Source of the DNA: Hoeflea_A sp965228435 | GTDB taxonomy: Bacteria; Pseudomonadota; Alphaproteobacteria; Rhizobiales; Rhizobiaceae | NCBI GenBank assembly: GCA_965228435.1 | Contig: OZ245818.1 | Span: forward strand, 4,960,001-5,024,000 | DNA length: 64,000 nucleotides | Reading direction: 5' to 3' | In this document: positions 42,911 through 51,613 of the stretch, piece by piece | Layout: every line of letters starts with the position of its first letter | Numbering within the stretch: the first letter of the stretch is position 1 | Notes under the pieces: generated by a model | Told to the model about the DNA's origin: nothing | The model's input: the letters and a program-made list of their open reading frames with translations, nothing else | Databases searched by the model: none | Position numbers and translations under genes: made by a program

Positions 42911-43957
42911 ATGCAGACCGTGAGACAGCAAATGACACAGTCCGAAGCCCGTCAGGATTTGCGATCGCAGGCCCCAGGCCTGCTGCAGGTGCCCGTCGCC
43001 AAAGGGTTCGTGACCATCGTCGGGTCGACGATTGCCCTGATAATCCTGTGCTTCCTGTTCGCGCCGTCCGCCATCTCGCAGGGCGCCCTGGTCGGCAGCC
43101 TGCCGTTTGCCGCGGTGCTGGCCATTGTCGGTCTGGGACAGATGCTGGTTGTCCAGCAGGGCGGCTTTGATCTCTCCGTCCCGGGAGGAGTGTCGCTTGC
43201 CGTGGTGGTCGCGACACATATGCCTTCCGGAAACGATGCGGATCTGTTTGGAGCGGTTTTGGCCGCGTTTAGCTTCGCCATCATCGCGGGTCTGGTGAAT
43301 GGCCTTTTGGTTGGATTTGCTAGGTTAAATGCCATCATCGCCACGATTGGCATGAATGCGCTGTTGTTCGGTGGCGTCTTTGCCATCTCCGGCGGTGTGC
43401 CGCGCACCACCACCGATCTGCTGGCGGAAATAGCCGGCGGCCGCACCTTCGGTATCAACCATTCCGTCTATTTCGCGATCCTGATCATGATCATCGTCAG
43501 CTTCGTGATGAAGAAGACGGTCGCAGGAAGGCGGTTCGAAGCCATCGGTGCCAATCCGCTGGCCGCGCAGGCAGTCGGGCTCCGGGTGCGGCTCTACCAG
43601 ACCATGGCCTATGTTTTCGCCCAACTGCACTATTGCGTGGCCGGCATCCTCATCGCCGGCATTACCCGGGAGCCGACCGCGTTTCAGGGCAATAGCCTGC
43701 TGCTGCCATCGGTAGCGGTTGTGGTGTTGGCGGGCACATCGCTGCTGGGTGGCCGCGGCTATCCGATTTCCGTGGTGGTCGCCGCTTTCTTTCTCAACCA
43801 ACTCAGCCAATTCGCTTTGGCGATCGGTGTTCCCTACTCGGCTCAGACCATTGTTCAGGCCTTGGCTCTCGTTTTCGGGATCGGTGTCTACTCGATCCAA
43901 TGGGGCAGCCAATTGAGCAAATTGAAGAAAACACAATCCAAAGGAGGAGTGACATGA
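42911..43957 (+). CDS. Ribose-type ABC transporter permease (RbsC family)
   Basis: 348 residues with about ten membrane segments. The RbsC signatures are LGQMLVVQQGGFDLSVPGGV (first half), LVNGLLVGFARLNAIIATIG and the C-terminal EAIGANPLAAQAVGLRVRLY and VVVLAGTSLLGGRGYPISVV. It forms half of the translocation channel; the second half is probably the permease domain of the fused protein at 45100. It starts one base after the MDR gene and overlaps the binding-protein gene (ATGA). Confidence 0.94.
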   Translation: MQTVRQQMTQSEARQDLRSQAPGLLQVPVAKGFVTIVGSTIALIILCFLFAPSAISQGALVGSLPFAAVLAIVGLGQMLVVQQGGFDLSVPGGVSLAVVVATHMPSGNDADLFGAVLAAFSFAIIAGLVNGLLVGFARLNAIIATIGMNALLFGGVFAISGGVPRTTTDLLAEIAGGRTFGINHSVYFAILIMIIVSFVMKKTVAGRRFEAIGANPLAAQAVGLRVRLYQTMAYVFAQLHYCVAGILIAGITREPTAFQGNSLLLPSVAVVVLAGTSLLGGRGYPISVVVAAFFLNQLSQFALAIGVPYSAQTIVQALALVFGIGVYSIQWGSQLSKLKKTQSKGGVT

Positions 43958-45018
43958 CAACATCAAAACTCAAGGGGCTGGGGGCTTTGGCCGCTGCCGG
44001 AATCGCGCTTTCGCTGGTCGGCTCGCCGGCCGCCGCCGATGCACCATCCTGGTGCGGCCCGGACAAAGCCTCGCTGGCATTGCTTGACGGCTTTGGCGGT
44101 AACAGCTGGCGTATTGTCACGGCGGCGGCAGGTCGCCAGGAGGCCGAACGCTGCCCGAGCATTTCGGAGTACATTTACGCCGACGGGCAGGGCGACACAC
44201 AAAAGGCCATCTCCGACATCAATTCGATGGCGGCGCGCGGCATCGATGCCATCGTCGTTTTCGGTGATGCCGGTCCGGCGGTTCTTCCGGCCCTCACCAA
44301 CGCCTATCGCGCCGGTACCGTCGTCGTTCCCTACCGTGTGGTTGTCGGCGGCAAGGCCGGGCGCAACTACACGCGCTACGTCTCGGCTTCGTTTGTCGAA
44401 AACGGCGTTGCGTGGGGTAACTGGATCAAGGAAAAATTCCCGGAGGGCGCCAACCTGCTGTTTCTCAGCGGCCCGGCCGGCAACAGCCAGGGTCTGGAGG
44501 AACTCGAGGGCATGAAGCAGGTCCTCGATGACAGCTACGTTTTCCTCAATCCAGAACCGTTTGCCGTGACCAACTGGGATCCGGCACTGACCCAGCAGGT
44601 CTTGTCCGCAGCGATCGCGCAACATGAGAATATCGACGTGATCGTGTCGGACTTCGGGCCATCTCTTGTCGGTGCGCTGCCGGTGTTTGAAAACTTCGAT
44701 CGCTCGATCCCGGCTCTGGCCACCTCCGACGGCAACTCGCTTGGCTGTCTCTGGCATGAAAAGCGCGAAAGTCACCCGGACTTCGACTTGTTCACGCTCG
44801 AAACCGGAACGGACAACGTCCGTCTGGCCGTGCAATGGGCGATCGCCGAGGCCACCGGTGGCACACCGCCGGAAACGGACGTCTTCATATCCGGCCCGTT
44901 CGAAAATTCGATCACGAACCAGCCGAATTCGGTTCAGTGCCGGTCCGACCTTCCCGGCGCCATCTACCTGTCTTCCGGTGTGCCGGCGGATGTCCAGGCG
45001 GCTGCTGTAGGCAACTGA
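43954..45018 (+). CDS. Ribose-type ABC transporter substrate-binding protein
   Basis: 354 residues from the ATG at 43954, AAAGGAGG six bases upstream. Signal peptide 1-28 (LGALAAAGIALSLVGSPAAA/DAPS). Periplasmic-binding-protein family 4 fold: SWRIVTAAAGRQEAERCPSI, GDTQKAISDINSMAARGIDA-IVVFGD, and GANLLFLSGPAGNSQGLEEL. Four Cys are present (WCGP, ERCP, GCLW, VQCR), so one or two disulfides are likely. It delivers a sugar or sugar-like ligand to the two permeases. Ligand identity is unknown; family members bind pentoses, inositols and autoinducer-2. A strong hairpin follows. Confidence 0.92.
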   Translation: MTTSKLKGLGALAAAGIALSLVGSPAAADAPSWCGPDKASLALLDGFGGNSWRIVTAAAGRQEAERCPSISEYIYADGQGDTQKAISDINSMAARGIDAIVVFGDAGPAVLPALTNAYRAGTVVVPYRVVVGGKAGRNYTRYVSASFVENGVAWGNWIKEKFPEGANLLFLSGPAGNSQGLEELEGMKQVLDDSYVFLNPEPFAVTNWDPALTQQVLSAAIAQHENIDVIVSDFGPSLVGALPVFENFDRSIPALATSDGNSLGCLWHEKRESHPDFDLFTLETGTDNVRLAVQWAIAEATGGTPPETDVFISGPFENSITNQPNSVQCRSDLPGAIYLSSGVPADVQAAAVGN

Positions 45019-45026
45019 TGGTGCGG

Positions 45027-45050
45027 TCCGGGCGGTTTCGGCCGCCCGGA
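45027..45050 (+). promoter_or_regulatory. Intercistronic hairpin after the binding-protein gene
   Basis: TCCGGGCGG (45027-45035) pairs with CCGCCCGGA (45042-45050), loop TTTCGG. No T-tract. As for dctP, it probably protects the upstream mRNA or partly terminates before the transporter gene at 45100. Confidence 0.65.
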
Positions 45051-45099
45051 TCCTTGGAAGACGCAATCCCGCGAACCGTGGACAAGAGAGACGGGTACG

Positions 45100-47628
45100 A
45101 TGCACGTGGCCAAGCTAGAAACCGCTGAGACCTTCGCCGAAACCGGTCGCTCGGAGACGGCCAAAACGATGATCCGGCTCTCGAATGTGTCCAAGTCGTT
45201 TTCCGGTGTGCATGCGCTGACGGATGTCAGTGTCGAATTCTACGCCGGCGAGGTCCATGCGATCCTCGGCGAAAACGGTGCCGGCAAATCCACCTTGATG
45301 AACATCATCTCGGGCGTTTTTCCGCCCAATGCTGGCCGGGTTGAGTTCGAAGGCCGAGAGGTGCTGCCATTGTCACCGGAGATCGCGGCTTCGCTTGGTG
45401 TCGCGATTTCCTACCAGCACCCTGCGGTTCTGACCGACCTTTCGGTCCTGGAAAATCTCCAGGTTGCCTTGCCGTCCTCGGTTTTCGAAACTGCAAGTGC
45501 CCATGAGGTCGCGCGGCGTTTGCTGGATGCGGTTGGCTTGCATGTTCCGGTTCAGGCCCGGGCCGACTCCTTGACCGTCGCCCAGAAGCATCTCCTCGAG
45601 TTGGCCAAGGCCCTGGCACTGGAACCGAAGATCCTCATTCTTGACGAGCCGACCGCGGCGCTCGATCAGGATTCGACCGACATGCTTTTCGAGAAAGTTC
45701 GGCAACTTGTCGCCGAGGGGACATCGGTCATCTACATCACCCACCGGCTGGCGGAGCTACGGCAAATTGCCGATCGGGTGACCGTTTTGCGCGACGGACG
45801 CGTCATGGGCGGTGCGATGGTCGAAGACGTGAGCAACGAGGACCTGCTCGCGATGATCGTCGGCCGTACGCTTGAATCGGCCTTTCCACCGAAGCTCGAC
45901 AATCCGACGCCGGATATCAATTTCGAAGTCCGATCTCTCAGCGGGCGCAAGTTCAAGGACGTCAGTTTTGAAGTCGGCCGCGGACAGATTATCGGCGTGG
46001 CCGGTGTCGAGGGCAATGGGCAATCCGATCTGATGCGTGCCCTGGCCGGTCTTCAGCCAACCACCGGCGAAGTTTTGCTCCAGGGTCAGATGCTGACCCA
46101 TTCGGCATTGGTCGACCGCGCTGCCTATATGCCGTCGGACCGCCACCTGGAAGGGGTGGCCAAGGAATTGACGGTTCGGGAGAATGCAACGTTCGCCGCA
46201 CTTGAGAAGTTTGGCGATTACGGCGTGATCAACCGGCAGCGCGAACTGGCAAGCGTCAATGAGGTTTTCGGGGAATTGGCAGTCAAGACAGCGGGACTTG
46301 AAGCCAAGATCCTGTCGCTATCGGGCGGAAACCAGCAAAAGGTCGTCATGGCGCGCGCGCTGTTGTCGGAACCCGGCTTCATTATCGCCGACGAACCCAC
46401 CCAGGGTGTCGACGTCGGGGCCCGTGCCGAAATCTACCGAATTTTGCGGGAGGTTTCGGGCTCCGGGACACCGGTGATTGTCAACTCGTCGGATGCAGCC
46501 GAACTTGAAGGCCTGTGTGACATCGTCATTGTCATGTCGAGAGGTCGCGTGGTGGAAACTCTGCGCGGCGACGACATCACCGAGCCACGGATCGTCGGCG
46601 CGGCGGTGCAAGCCGATACCGATGCGCACCATGTGGAGGAATCCAGACAGGCCGCAAGTTCCATCAGGGACCGGCTCAAACACTTCGTGCAGACCGACAA
46701 TGCGACCATCGTTCCGTTGGTTCTTGTTGCTGTTGCGCTCGCCCTTTACGTCACGGGCCAGAACGAAAACTACCTCTCGGCATTCAACGTTTCGAATATT
46801 CTGATCCTGGCAACGGCCTTGGGCTTTATCGCGCTGGGTCAGACGGTTGCGCTGTTGATGGCGGGCATCGATCTGTCCGTGGGACCATTGGCGGGCCTGC
46901 TTGTGGTCATCGCCTCCTTCTTCATCAATGACGACCAGTCGGCGGCCACCATCGCGATGGGTTTCGTACTAATGTTCGCCGTTGCGATCGTTGTGGGTCT
47001 CGTCAATGGCAGCCTCATCCGTTTCGCAAACTTCACCCCCATTGCCGCAACACTTGCCATGTTTATCGGGCTTCAGGGCGTGAGTTTCATCCTTCGTGAT
47101 GGCCCCGGCGGGTTTATCAATTTCGGCGTGATCGAGGCCCTTACCTGGCGATTTGGCCCGATTCCGTTGGCGTTTGTTGTTCTGGTCGCTCTTGCCTTTG
47201 CTGGCGAGTATGCATTGCGCAAGCGCCGCGCCGGATGGCAATTGCGCGCGGTCGGATCCAACGAAGAATCGGCGCGGCGGATCGGCATTCGCATAGACCT
47301 GACCTTTATCGGGGGCTACGTCGCCTGTTCGCTTCTGACCGCCCTCGGCGCCATCATGCTGATGGCCCAGATCGGCGTTGGCGATCCGGCGCAGGGGGTG
47401 AATTACACACTCGCCAGCATCACTGCGGTGGTCCTTGGCGGAACAAGCCTGCTCGGCGGGCGCGGCACGTTCATCGGGACCATCCTTGGCGCCGTGCTGT
47501 TGACCGAGGTGTTGAACGCCGTATCGTTCCTCGGCCTGTCTCAAACTTATCAGTACATGTTCCAGGGCGCGTTGATCCTGGTTGCCGCGCTCATCTATTC
47601 GACGGCGCGTCGGCAGGCTGAAGCATAG
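45100..47628 (+). CDS. Fused ribose-type ABC ATPase (two NBDs) and permease
   Basis: 842 residues. NBD1 at about 24-260: Walker A GENGAGKS at 57-64, a signature-like DSLTVAQKHLLELAKALALE and Walker B ILILDEPTAALD. NBD2 at about 275-510 has the usual degenerate Walker A of RbsA (GVAGVEGNGQSDLMRA), signature LSGGNQQKVVMARALL and Walker B FIIADEPTQGVDVG. Residues about 530-842 form an RbsC permease (LGQTVALLMAGIDLSVGPLA, LVNGSLIRFANFTPIAATLA, VVLGGTSLLGGRGTFIGTIL). It is a single frame, so the fusion is real. It would pair with the separate permease at 42911 and the binding protein at 43954. Confidence 0.95.
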   Translation: MHVAKLETAETFAETGRSETAKTMIRLSNVSKSFSGVHALTDVSVEFYAGEVHAILGENGAGKSTLMNIISGVFPPNAGRVEFEGREVLPLSPEIAASLGVAISYQHPAVLTDLSVLENLQVALPSSVFETASAHEVARRLLDAVGLHVPVQARADSLTVAQKHLLELAKALALEPKILILDEPTAALDQDSTDMLFEKVRQLVAEGTSVIYITHRLAELRQIADRVTVLRDGRVMGGAMVEDVSNEDLLAMIVGRTLESAFPPKLDNPTPDINFEVRSLSGRKFKDVSFEVGRGQIIGVAGVEGNGQSDLMRALAGLQPTTGEVLLQGQMLTHSALVDRAAYMPSDRHLEGVAKELTVRENATFAALEKFGDYGVINRQRELASVNEVFGELAVKTAGLEAKILSLSGGNQQKVVMARALLSEPGFIIADEPTQGVDVGARAEIYRILREVSGSGTPVIVNSSDAAELEGLCDIVIVMSRGRVVETLRGDDITEPRIVGAAVQADTDAHHVEESRQAASSIRDRLKHFVQTDNATIVPLVLVAVALALYVTGQNENYLSAFNVSNILILATALGFIALGQTVALLMAGIDLSVGPLAGLLVVIASFFINDDQSAATIAMGFVLMFAVAIVVGLVNGSLIRFANFTPIAATLAMFIGLQGVSFILRDGPGGFINFGVIEALTWRFGPIPLAFVVLVALAFAGEYALRKRRAGWQLRAVGSNEESARRIGIRIDLTFIGGYVACSLLTALGAIMLMAQIGVGDPAQGVNYTLASITAVVLGGTSLLGGRGTFIGTILGAVLLTEVLNAVSFLGLSQTYQYMFQGALILVAALIYSTARRQAEA

Positions 47629-47648
47629 ATCGAAGGAGGCTGGTTCCC

Positions 47649-47756
47649 ATGCATCAGTTCACCTCTGCCAGTGCGGCCAGTCGCCTCATCGTTGGCGCCG
47701 AATGTGACGCAAAACGGCGTGTGGGCTTCGAATTCACCCTCAATCGCACCTCATGA
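47649..47756 (+). CDS. Small ORF (35 aa) with strong ribosome site; possible dehydrogenase N-terminal remnant
   Basis: ATG 47649 is preceded by GAAGGAGG with nine-base spacing. The 35 codons (starting MHQFTSASAASRLIVGAECD) end in TGA overlapping the ATG at 47753 of the SDR frame. FTSASAASRLIVGAECDAK faintly resembles the first strand of iron-dependent alcohol dehydrogenases/maleylacetate reductases (s-x-R-h-h-h-G-a-g), so it may be a deletion remnant. It could equally be a leader peptide. Weak evidence. Confidence 0.35.
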   Translation: MHQFTSASAASRLIVGAECDAKRRVGFEFTLNRTS

Positions 47757-47782
47757 TGACCGATCAATCTGGAGATATTGAA

Positions 47783-48568
47783 ATGACGACCGAAAACCTT
47801 GGCGGCGTCGTTGTCACGGGATCCGCCCGCGGCATTGGCCTGGCAATCGCTCGCAGCGCTGCGAAGACTGGTTATGGCGTGGTCATCGCCGACCTTGATG
47901 AGGCGCGGGGATCCGAGGCAGCGAACGCAATCGAAGCTGCCGGGAGCCGGGCCATATTTCACAAAGTTGATGTTTCGGACCGAGGATCCGTCGCTTCGGC
48001 GGTGAAATCCTGTGAAGCGGCGTTTGGCTTCATCCATGCCATGGTCAACAATGCCGGCTTCAATCGTCCCATGCATTTTCTGGAAACAACGGAAGAGAAT
48101 TGGGAGTTGATCATGAAGGTCAACGGGCTTGGCGTCATGATCGGTATGCAGGAAGCAGCAAAAGCAATGATCGCGTCGGGACACAAGGGCAAAATTGTCA
48201 ATACCGCGTCCATGGCGGGGCGAACCGGCTTCGGGGATTTCGCTCCCTATTGTGCCAGCAAGGCCGCCGTCATCAGCCTGACCCAGGCTGGCGCACGGGC
48301 ACTTGCAGAACATGGCATCAACGTGAATGCCTTCGGTCCGGGAGTGGTCGAAACGGAGCTCTGGGAACAACTCGACAAGGATCTGATGGAAATGGGTGTC
48401 GCATCGGCACCTGGTGAAGCCATGACGAACTTTGCCGAAGGCATCACGTTGGGGCGCACCTCGACGCCGGATGACATTGTGGGAACGGTGGACTTCCTGA
48501 TTTCACCGGCGTCCGACTACATGACCGGTCAGTGCCTGATGATCGACGGTGGGATGATCATCCAGTGA
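47783..48568 (+). CDS. Short-chain dehydrogenase/reductase (SDR)
   Basis: 261 residues from the ATG at 47783 (GGAG eight bases upstream); a start at 47753 coupled to the small ORF is possible and adds ten residues. Classical SDR motifs: GGVVVTGSARGIGLAIARSA, the NAG strand AMVNNAGFNRPM, catalytic Ser in IVNTASMAGRTGFGDF, Y-x-x-x-K in YCASKAAVIS, and the C-terminal DGGMIIQ. D at the end of strand 2 (VVIADLDEARG) favours NAD over NADP. Typical substrates are sugar alcohols or sugar lactones in such clusters. It lies downstream of the ABC genes in the same orientation. Confidence 0.93.
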   Translation: MTTENLGGVVVTGSARGIGLAIARSAAKTGYGVVIADLDEARGSEAANAIEAAGSRAIFHKVDVSDRGSVASAVKSCEAAFGFIHAMVNNAGFNRPMHFLETTEENWELIMKVNGLGVMIGMQEAAKAMIASGHKGKIVNTASMAGRTGFGDFAPYCASKAAVISLTQAGARALAEHGINVNAFGPGVVETELWEQLDKDLMEMGVASAPGEAMTNFAEGITLGRTSTPDDIVGTVDFLISPASDYMTGQCLMIDGGMIIQ

Positions 48569-48638
48569 CGTCCAGACCAACGGAATTTGAAGCGCTCAGC
48601 AACCGAGCGGCGCTTTGTTTGACAAGAAGGAGGAAACC

Positions 48639-48950
48639 ATGTCCGAACAATTGACGGTGATTGCGCATCTGCGCGCTCTCGACGGCCAAATCGAAGAGAC
48701 GAAAGCCTTTCTCACCGGGCTGATCGAGCCGACCCGACAGGAGCCGGGCTGCGTCGAATACTGGCTACACCAGGACAATGACGACCCGGCGGAATTTACC
48801 TTCTACGAAAACTGGACCAACCGGGAAGAGTGGGACAAGCATATGGAGTTGCCGCACCTGCAGGCCTTCGCAGACGTCAAGGACAAGGTGTTCGAGTTGC
48901 AGAAACTGCGACTGATGACCATGGTTTCGGACGCGGCGTCGGCACGATGA
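48639..48950 (+). CDS. Antibiotic biosynthesis monooxygenase (ABM) domain protein
   Basis: 103 residues from the ATG at 48639 (AAGGAGG five bases upstream). The dimeric ferredoxin-like ABM fold is shown by LTVIAHLRALDGQIEETKAF, IEPTRQEPGCVEYWLHQDND and FTFYENWTNREEWDKHMELP with a conserved His. Relatives include cofactor-free quinol monooxygenases and autoinducer-2 degrading LsrG. With a ribose/AI-2-type ABC transporter upstream, an LsrG-like role is worth considering but not shown. It overlaps the next gene (ATGA). Confidence 0.9.
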   Translation: MSEQLTVIAHLRALDGQIEETKAFLTGLIEPTRQEPGCVEYWLHQDNDDPAEFTFYENWTNREEWDKHMELPHLQAFADVKDKVFELQKLRLMTMVSDAASAR

Positions 48951-49474
48951 CCGGGGGTCTTCCGGGCCTTTCGGGAACTGATCATGTCGGCTTTACGGTC
49001 CCCGATATCGAGGCAGCCACACGTTTCTTTGTCGATGTGATCGGATGCAATGTCGTCTACGAGATCGGACCGTTTGTGTCAGATGATGACTGGATGCAGG
49101 TTCATCTCGGCGTTCATCCCCGTTCGGTGATCAAGACGCTGCGGATGCTGCGATGCAAGAACGGTCCTGCCTTCGAGCTGTTTGAATACGATCTCGACGG
49201 TTCGGTACAGAAACCGCCGCCAAACAGTGACGTCGGTGCCGCCCATTTGGGCTTTGTGGTGGACGACATCGCCGCTGCTGTTGCCCACCTGAAGTCCCAC
49301 GGCGTGGAAGTGCAAGGCGAACCCACGACGATGGAGGAAGGGCCTTCTGAAGGGCTCACCTGGATTTACTTCCTGTCGCCCTGGGGCATGCAACTGGAGC
49401 TCGTCAGCTATCCAGACGGCATGGCGGTGACGCGAGAGAACCCGGACGCCCTTTGGTCGCCGAGGCACGGCTGA
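48947..49474 (+). CDS. VOC (glyoxalase/bleomycin resistance/dioxygenase) superfamily protein
   Basis: 175 residues from the ATG at 48947, overlapping the ABM stop; the frame opens earlier within that gene. Two beta-alpha-beta-beta-beta modules: GTDHVGFTVPDIEAATRFFV with the first His ligand, and AAHLGFVVDDIAAAVAHLKS with the second. A Glu at LFEYD and a terminal Glu in WGMQLELVSYP complete a likely metal site. Reaction unknown; possibly an isomerase, lyase or dioxygenase on the pathway intermediate. It ends the plus-strand operon. Confidence 0.9.
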   Translation: MTGGLPGLSGTDHVGFTVPDIEAATRFFVDVIGCNVVYEIGPFVSDDDWMQVHLGVHPRSVIKTLRMLRCKNGPAFELFEYDLDGSVQKPPPNSDVGAAHLGFVVDDIAAAVAHLKSHGVEVQGEPTTMEEGPSEGLTWIYFLSPWGMQLELVSYPDGMAVTRENPDALWSPRHG

Positions 49475-49496
49475 GCGCTGATCTGCGACCGTGGTT

Positions 49497-50495
49497 CTAG
49501 ATGCGCGGATCCGTTTGTAACCGCGCCCGCGTTTCCGAGGGCAATTCGCCGAACTGGCGTTGGTAGTGCTGGGAAAAGCGGCTCCAGTTCCAGAAACCGT
49601 GGCGGGCCGCTATGTCGCCAATGGATTGTGCCTCGATCCCGGGTTGAAGCAAGTCACGCCGTACGCGGTTGAGTTTGACGGCGCGCAGATATTGCGACGG
49701 ATTGGGCATTCCCTGCGCTGCAAAAGCACTCTGGATGGATCGCGGAGTGCAACCGAGACGCCGGGACAGTTCGGGATAGTCGGGGGAGGTGTCGCGATTG
49801 TGCCGCAAAAGCGATTTTGCTGCCAGCATCCTGTTGCCTTGATGCGCCAGGGTTGCCTTTGACCAGTCACTTCCGGTTGCCCGGTGAAGTGCGATCTGTG
49901 CACAAATCGCTGCGAGAAAGGCGTCTTCCAGGCTGGAAAGCTCGACTGAGCTGCGAGCGTCGTTGCACGCGCGCAAAACGGCAGTCAGGTTTTGCCGCAG
50001 TTGTTCGGCCAGCGCAGGGGCGAGGATGATGTCGACCGAACCGGGGCGACTCAGCAGGAAGTCGCTGATGTCTTCATCGCCACAGCATTCCTCGATCGCT
50101 GCACGATCGACGCAGATCGCGGCCACGGTGCCGCCGACCGGGCTGTCAATGTCGAGCTCGGCATCGGCGCGCGAAATCATGATGCCATTTGCATCCAGAT
50201 GCATGCCGTTGGCGGTGAATGTCTTGTCCGGGTCGAGTACAAGGCCGATGTTGAGTTGCTCACGATTGCAGCCGACGCTTTGTTCCAGGGCCTGGTTGGC
50301 GGTCTCGACATGGACCGAGAGTCGCGGTCCGAGGAATGCGGAGACGAAACGGCCACGGAAAGGGCCAGGCGTTAGCTGTATGTAGCGCTGATCATGGCCC
50401 GTCAGCCGCTCGGACTGGGCGTCGAAATCGTCGTAGTTGCGATCGACAAAGGTCGTCGCGCCTTCCGCTACCGTACAATCTGGTTCGTAACCCAC
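49497..50495 (-). CDS. AraC family transcriptional regulator
   Basis: 332 residues from GTG 50495. The N-terminal sensor part (about 1-215) has FVDRNYDDFDAQSERLTGHD and ISRADAELDIDSPVGGTVAA, similar to the EutR-like AraC branch. The C-terminal AraC HTH (about 225-325) shows LSRRLGCTPRSIQSAFAAQG as the first helix-turn-helix and IGDIAARHGFWNWSRFSQHY with RQFGELPSETR as the second and the signature. It converges on the VOC gene and diverges from the alpha/beta hydrolase gene, so it may control the hydrolase and possibly the whole island. Confidence 0.9.
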   Translation of the reverse strand: MGYEPDCTVAEGATTFVDRNYDDFDAQSERLTGHDQRYIQLTPGPFRGRFVSAFLGPRLSVHVETANQALEQSVGCNREQLNIGLVLDPDKTFTANGMHLDANGIMISRADAELDIDSPVGGTVAAICVDRAAIEECCGDEDISDFLLSRPGSVDIILAPALAEQLRQNLTAVLRACNDARSSVELSSLEDAFLAAICAQIALHRATGSDWSKATLAHQGNRMLAAKSLLRHNRDTSPDYPELSRRLGCTPRSIQSAFAAQGMPNPSQYLRAVKLNRVRRDLLQPGIEAQSIGDIAARHGFWNWSRFSQHYQRQFGELPSETRARLQTDPRI

Positions 50496-50618
50496 TGATC
50501 CGAAACCGCTTTCCCGCCCCGCGCTCTGCCTTTTGCCTTCGCAAAGCGGCTAACGCCATGCTGCGGCCAGATCCTAGTATAGGAAGAGCCATCGCATGGA
50601 GCAAACGGGAGGATTATC

Positions 50619-51554
50619 ATGCGCAGACGCGAAATGCTGACCTTGGGCGGTGTCGGAATTGCCGGCGCGCTGACGGTGTCGAGCCAGCCGGCGTCGGCCC
50701 GGGAGGGCAACGGAACGACCTTCATTTTGGTGCACGGATCGTGGCACGGCGGCTGGTGTTGGGGCCTTGTGGAGCCGATCCTCAACAATGCCGGACGGGC
50801 GACGATCGCCATCGATCTGCCGGGCCATGGCCTCGATGCCACCATTCCGGAATCGTTCATGAAACGGCCGCTCGATCCGGCTGCCTTCGCCACCGAACCA
50901 TCGTCGATCGCGCCGATCCCGATCGACGCCTTTGCCGATGCCGTCATTGCGGCCGCCGACCGTGCCAAGGCCGAAGGGGCCGAACGGGTCATCGCCGTCG
51001 GGCACTCCATGGGCGGTGTGCCGATTAACTTTGCGGCTGCCAAAGCGCCGGAAAAGTTCGACGGTCTCGTTTACCTGGCCGCGCTTGCGCCGATGCCCGG
51101 AAAGCCGGCTGGGGCCTATCTGGAACTGGAAGACCAGCAGAAGAACAGCAAGCTTGGTCCAATCGTCATGGCCGACCCAGCCAAAATCGGTGCGCTGCGC
51201 ATCGATCCGCGTTCGACCGATGCCGACTACCTGGCGACCGCCAAGGAAGCGCTCGCGGCGGATGTCGACGACCGGTTGCTCGCCACGGTGATGCATATGC
51301 TGACGCCCGACGCGCCGGCAGCGATGTATGGTGAGGCGGCAACATTTGCTGACGGTTACGAAAACATCGAGCGGGTTTACATTCGCTGCACGCAGGACCA
51401 AACCCTGGTGCCGTCGACCAGCGAAGTCATCGTCTCCGACATGAATGCCGCCTGGCCAGGGAATCCGACACGGATGATCGATCTCGAAGCATCGCACGAA
51501 GCGATGTTCTCGAAGCCGGAAGTTCTGGCCAAGCATCTGATGGAAGTCGGCTGA
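50619..51554 (+). CDS. Exported alpha/beta hydrolase (methylesterase/hydroxynitrile-lyase-like)
   Basis: 311 residues with GGGAGG six bases before the ATG. The N-terminus MRRREMLTLGGVGIAGALTV with cleavage after PASA looks like a twin-arginine signal. The hydrolase core: HGSWHGGWCWGLVEPILNNA, nucleophile Ser in AVGHSMGGVPINF, and the catalytic His in LEASHEAMFSKPE; the acid is probably the Asp of IRCTQDQTL. The H-G-x-W-H-G-x-W-C-W segment is that of plant-type methylesterases and hydroxynitrile lyases (AB_hydrolase_6). It would act in the periplasm on an ester. It is divergent from the AraC gene. Confidence 0.9.
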   Translation: MRRREMLTLGGVGIAGALTVSSQPASAREGNGTTFILVHGSWHGGWCWGLVEPILNNAGRATIAIDLPGHGLDATIPESFMKRPLDPAAFATEPSSIAPIPIDAFADAVIAAADRAKAEGAERVIAVGHSMGGVPINFAAAKAPEKFDGLVYLAALAPMPGKPAGAYLELEDQQKNSKLGPIVMADPAKIGALRIDPRSTDADYLATAKEALAADVDDRLLATVMHMLTPDAPAAMYGEAATFADGYENIERVYIRCTQDQTLVPSTSEVIVSDMNAAWPGNPTRMIDLEASHEAMFSKPEVLAKHLMEVG

Positions 51555-51613
51555 CCGGCATGCGCGTTGGCCGGACTTCAAGCAGATTGTTAGCAAGGCC
51601 GAAAAACCGATTC

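Noticed and set aside
43963..45105. 380-codon minus-strand frame under the SBP gene
   Set aside because: Antisense shadow; the plus strand encodes a signal peptide and an SBP fold.
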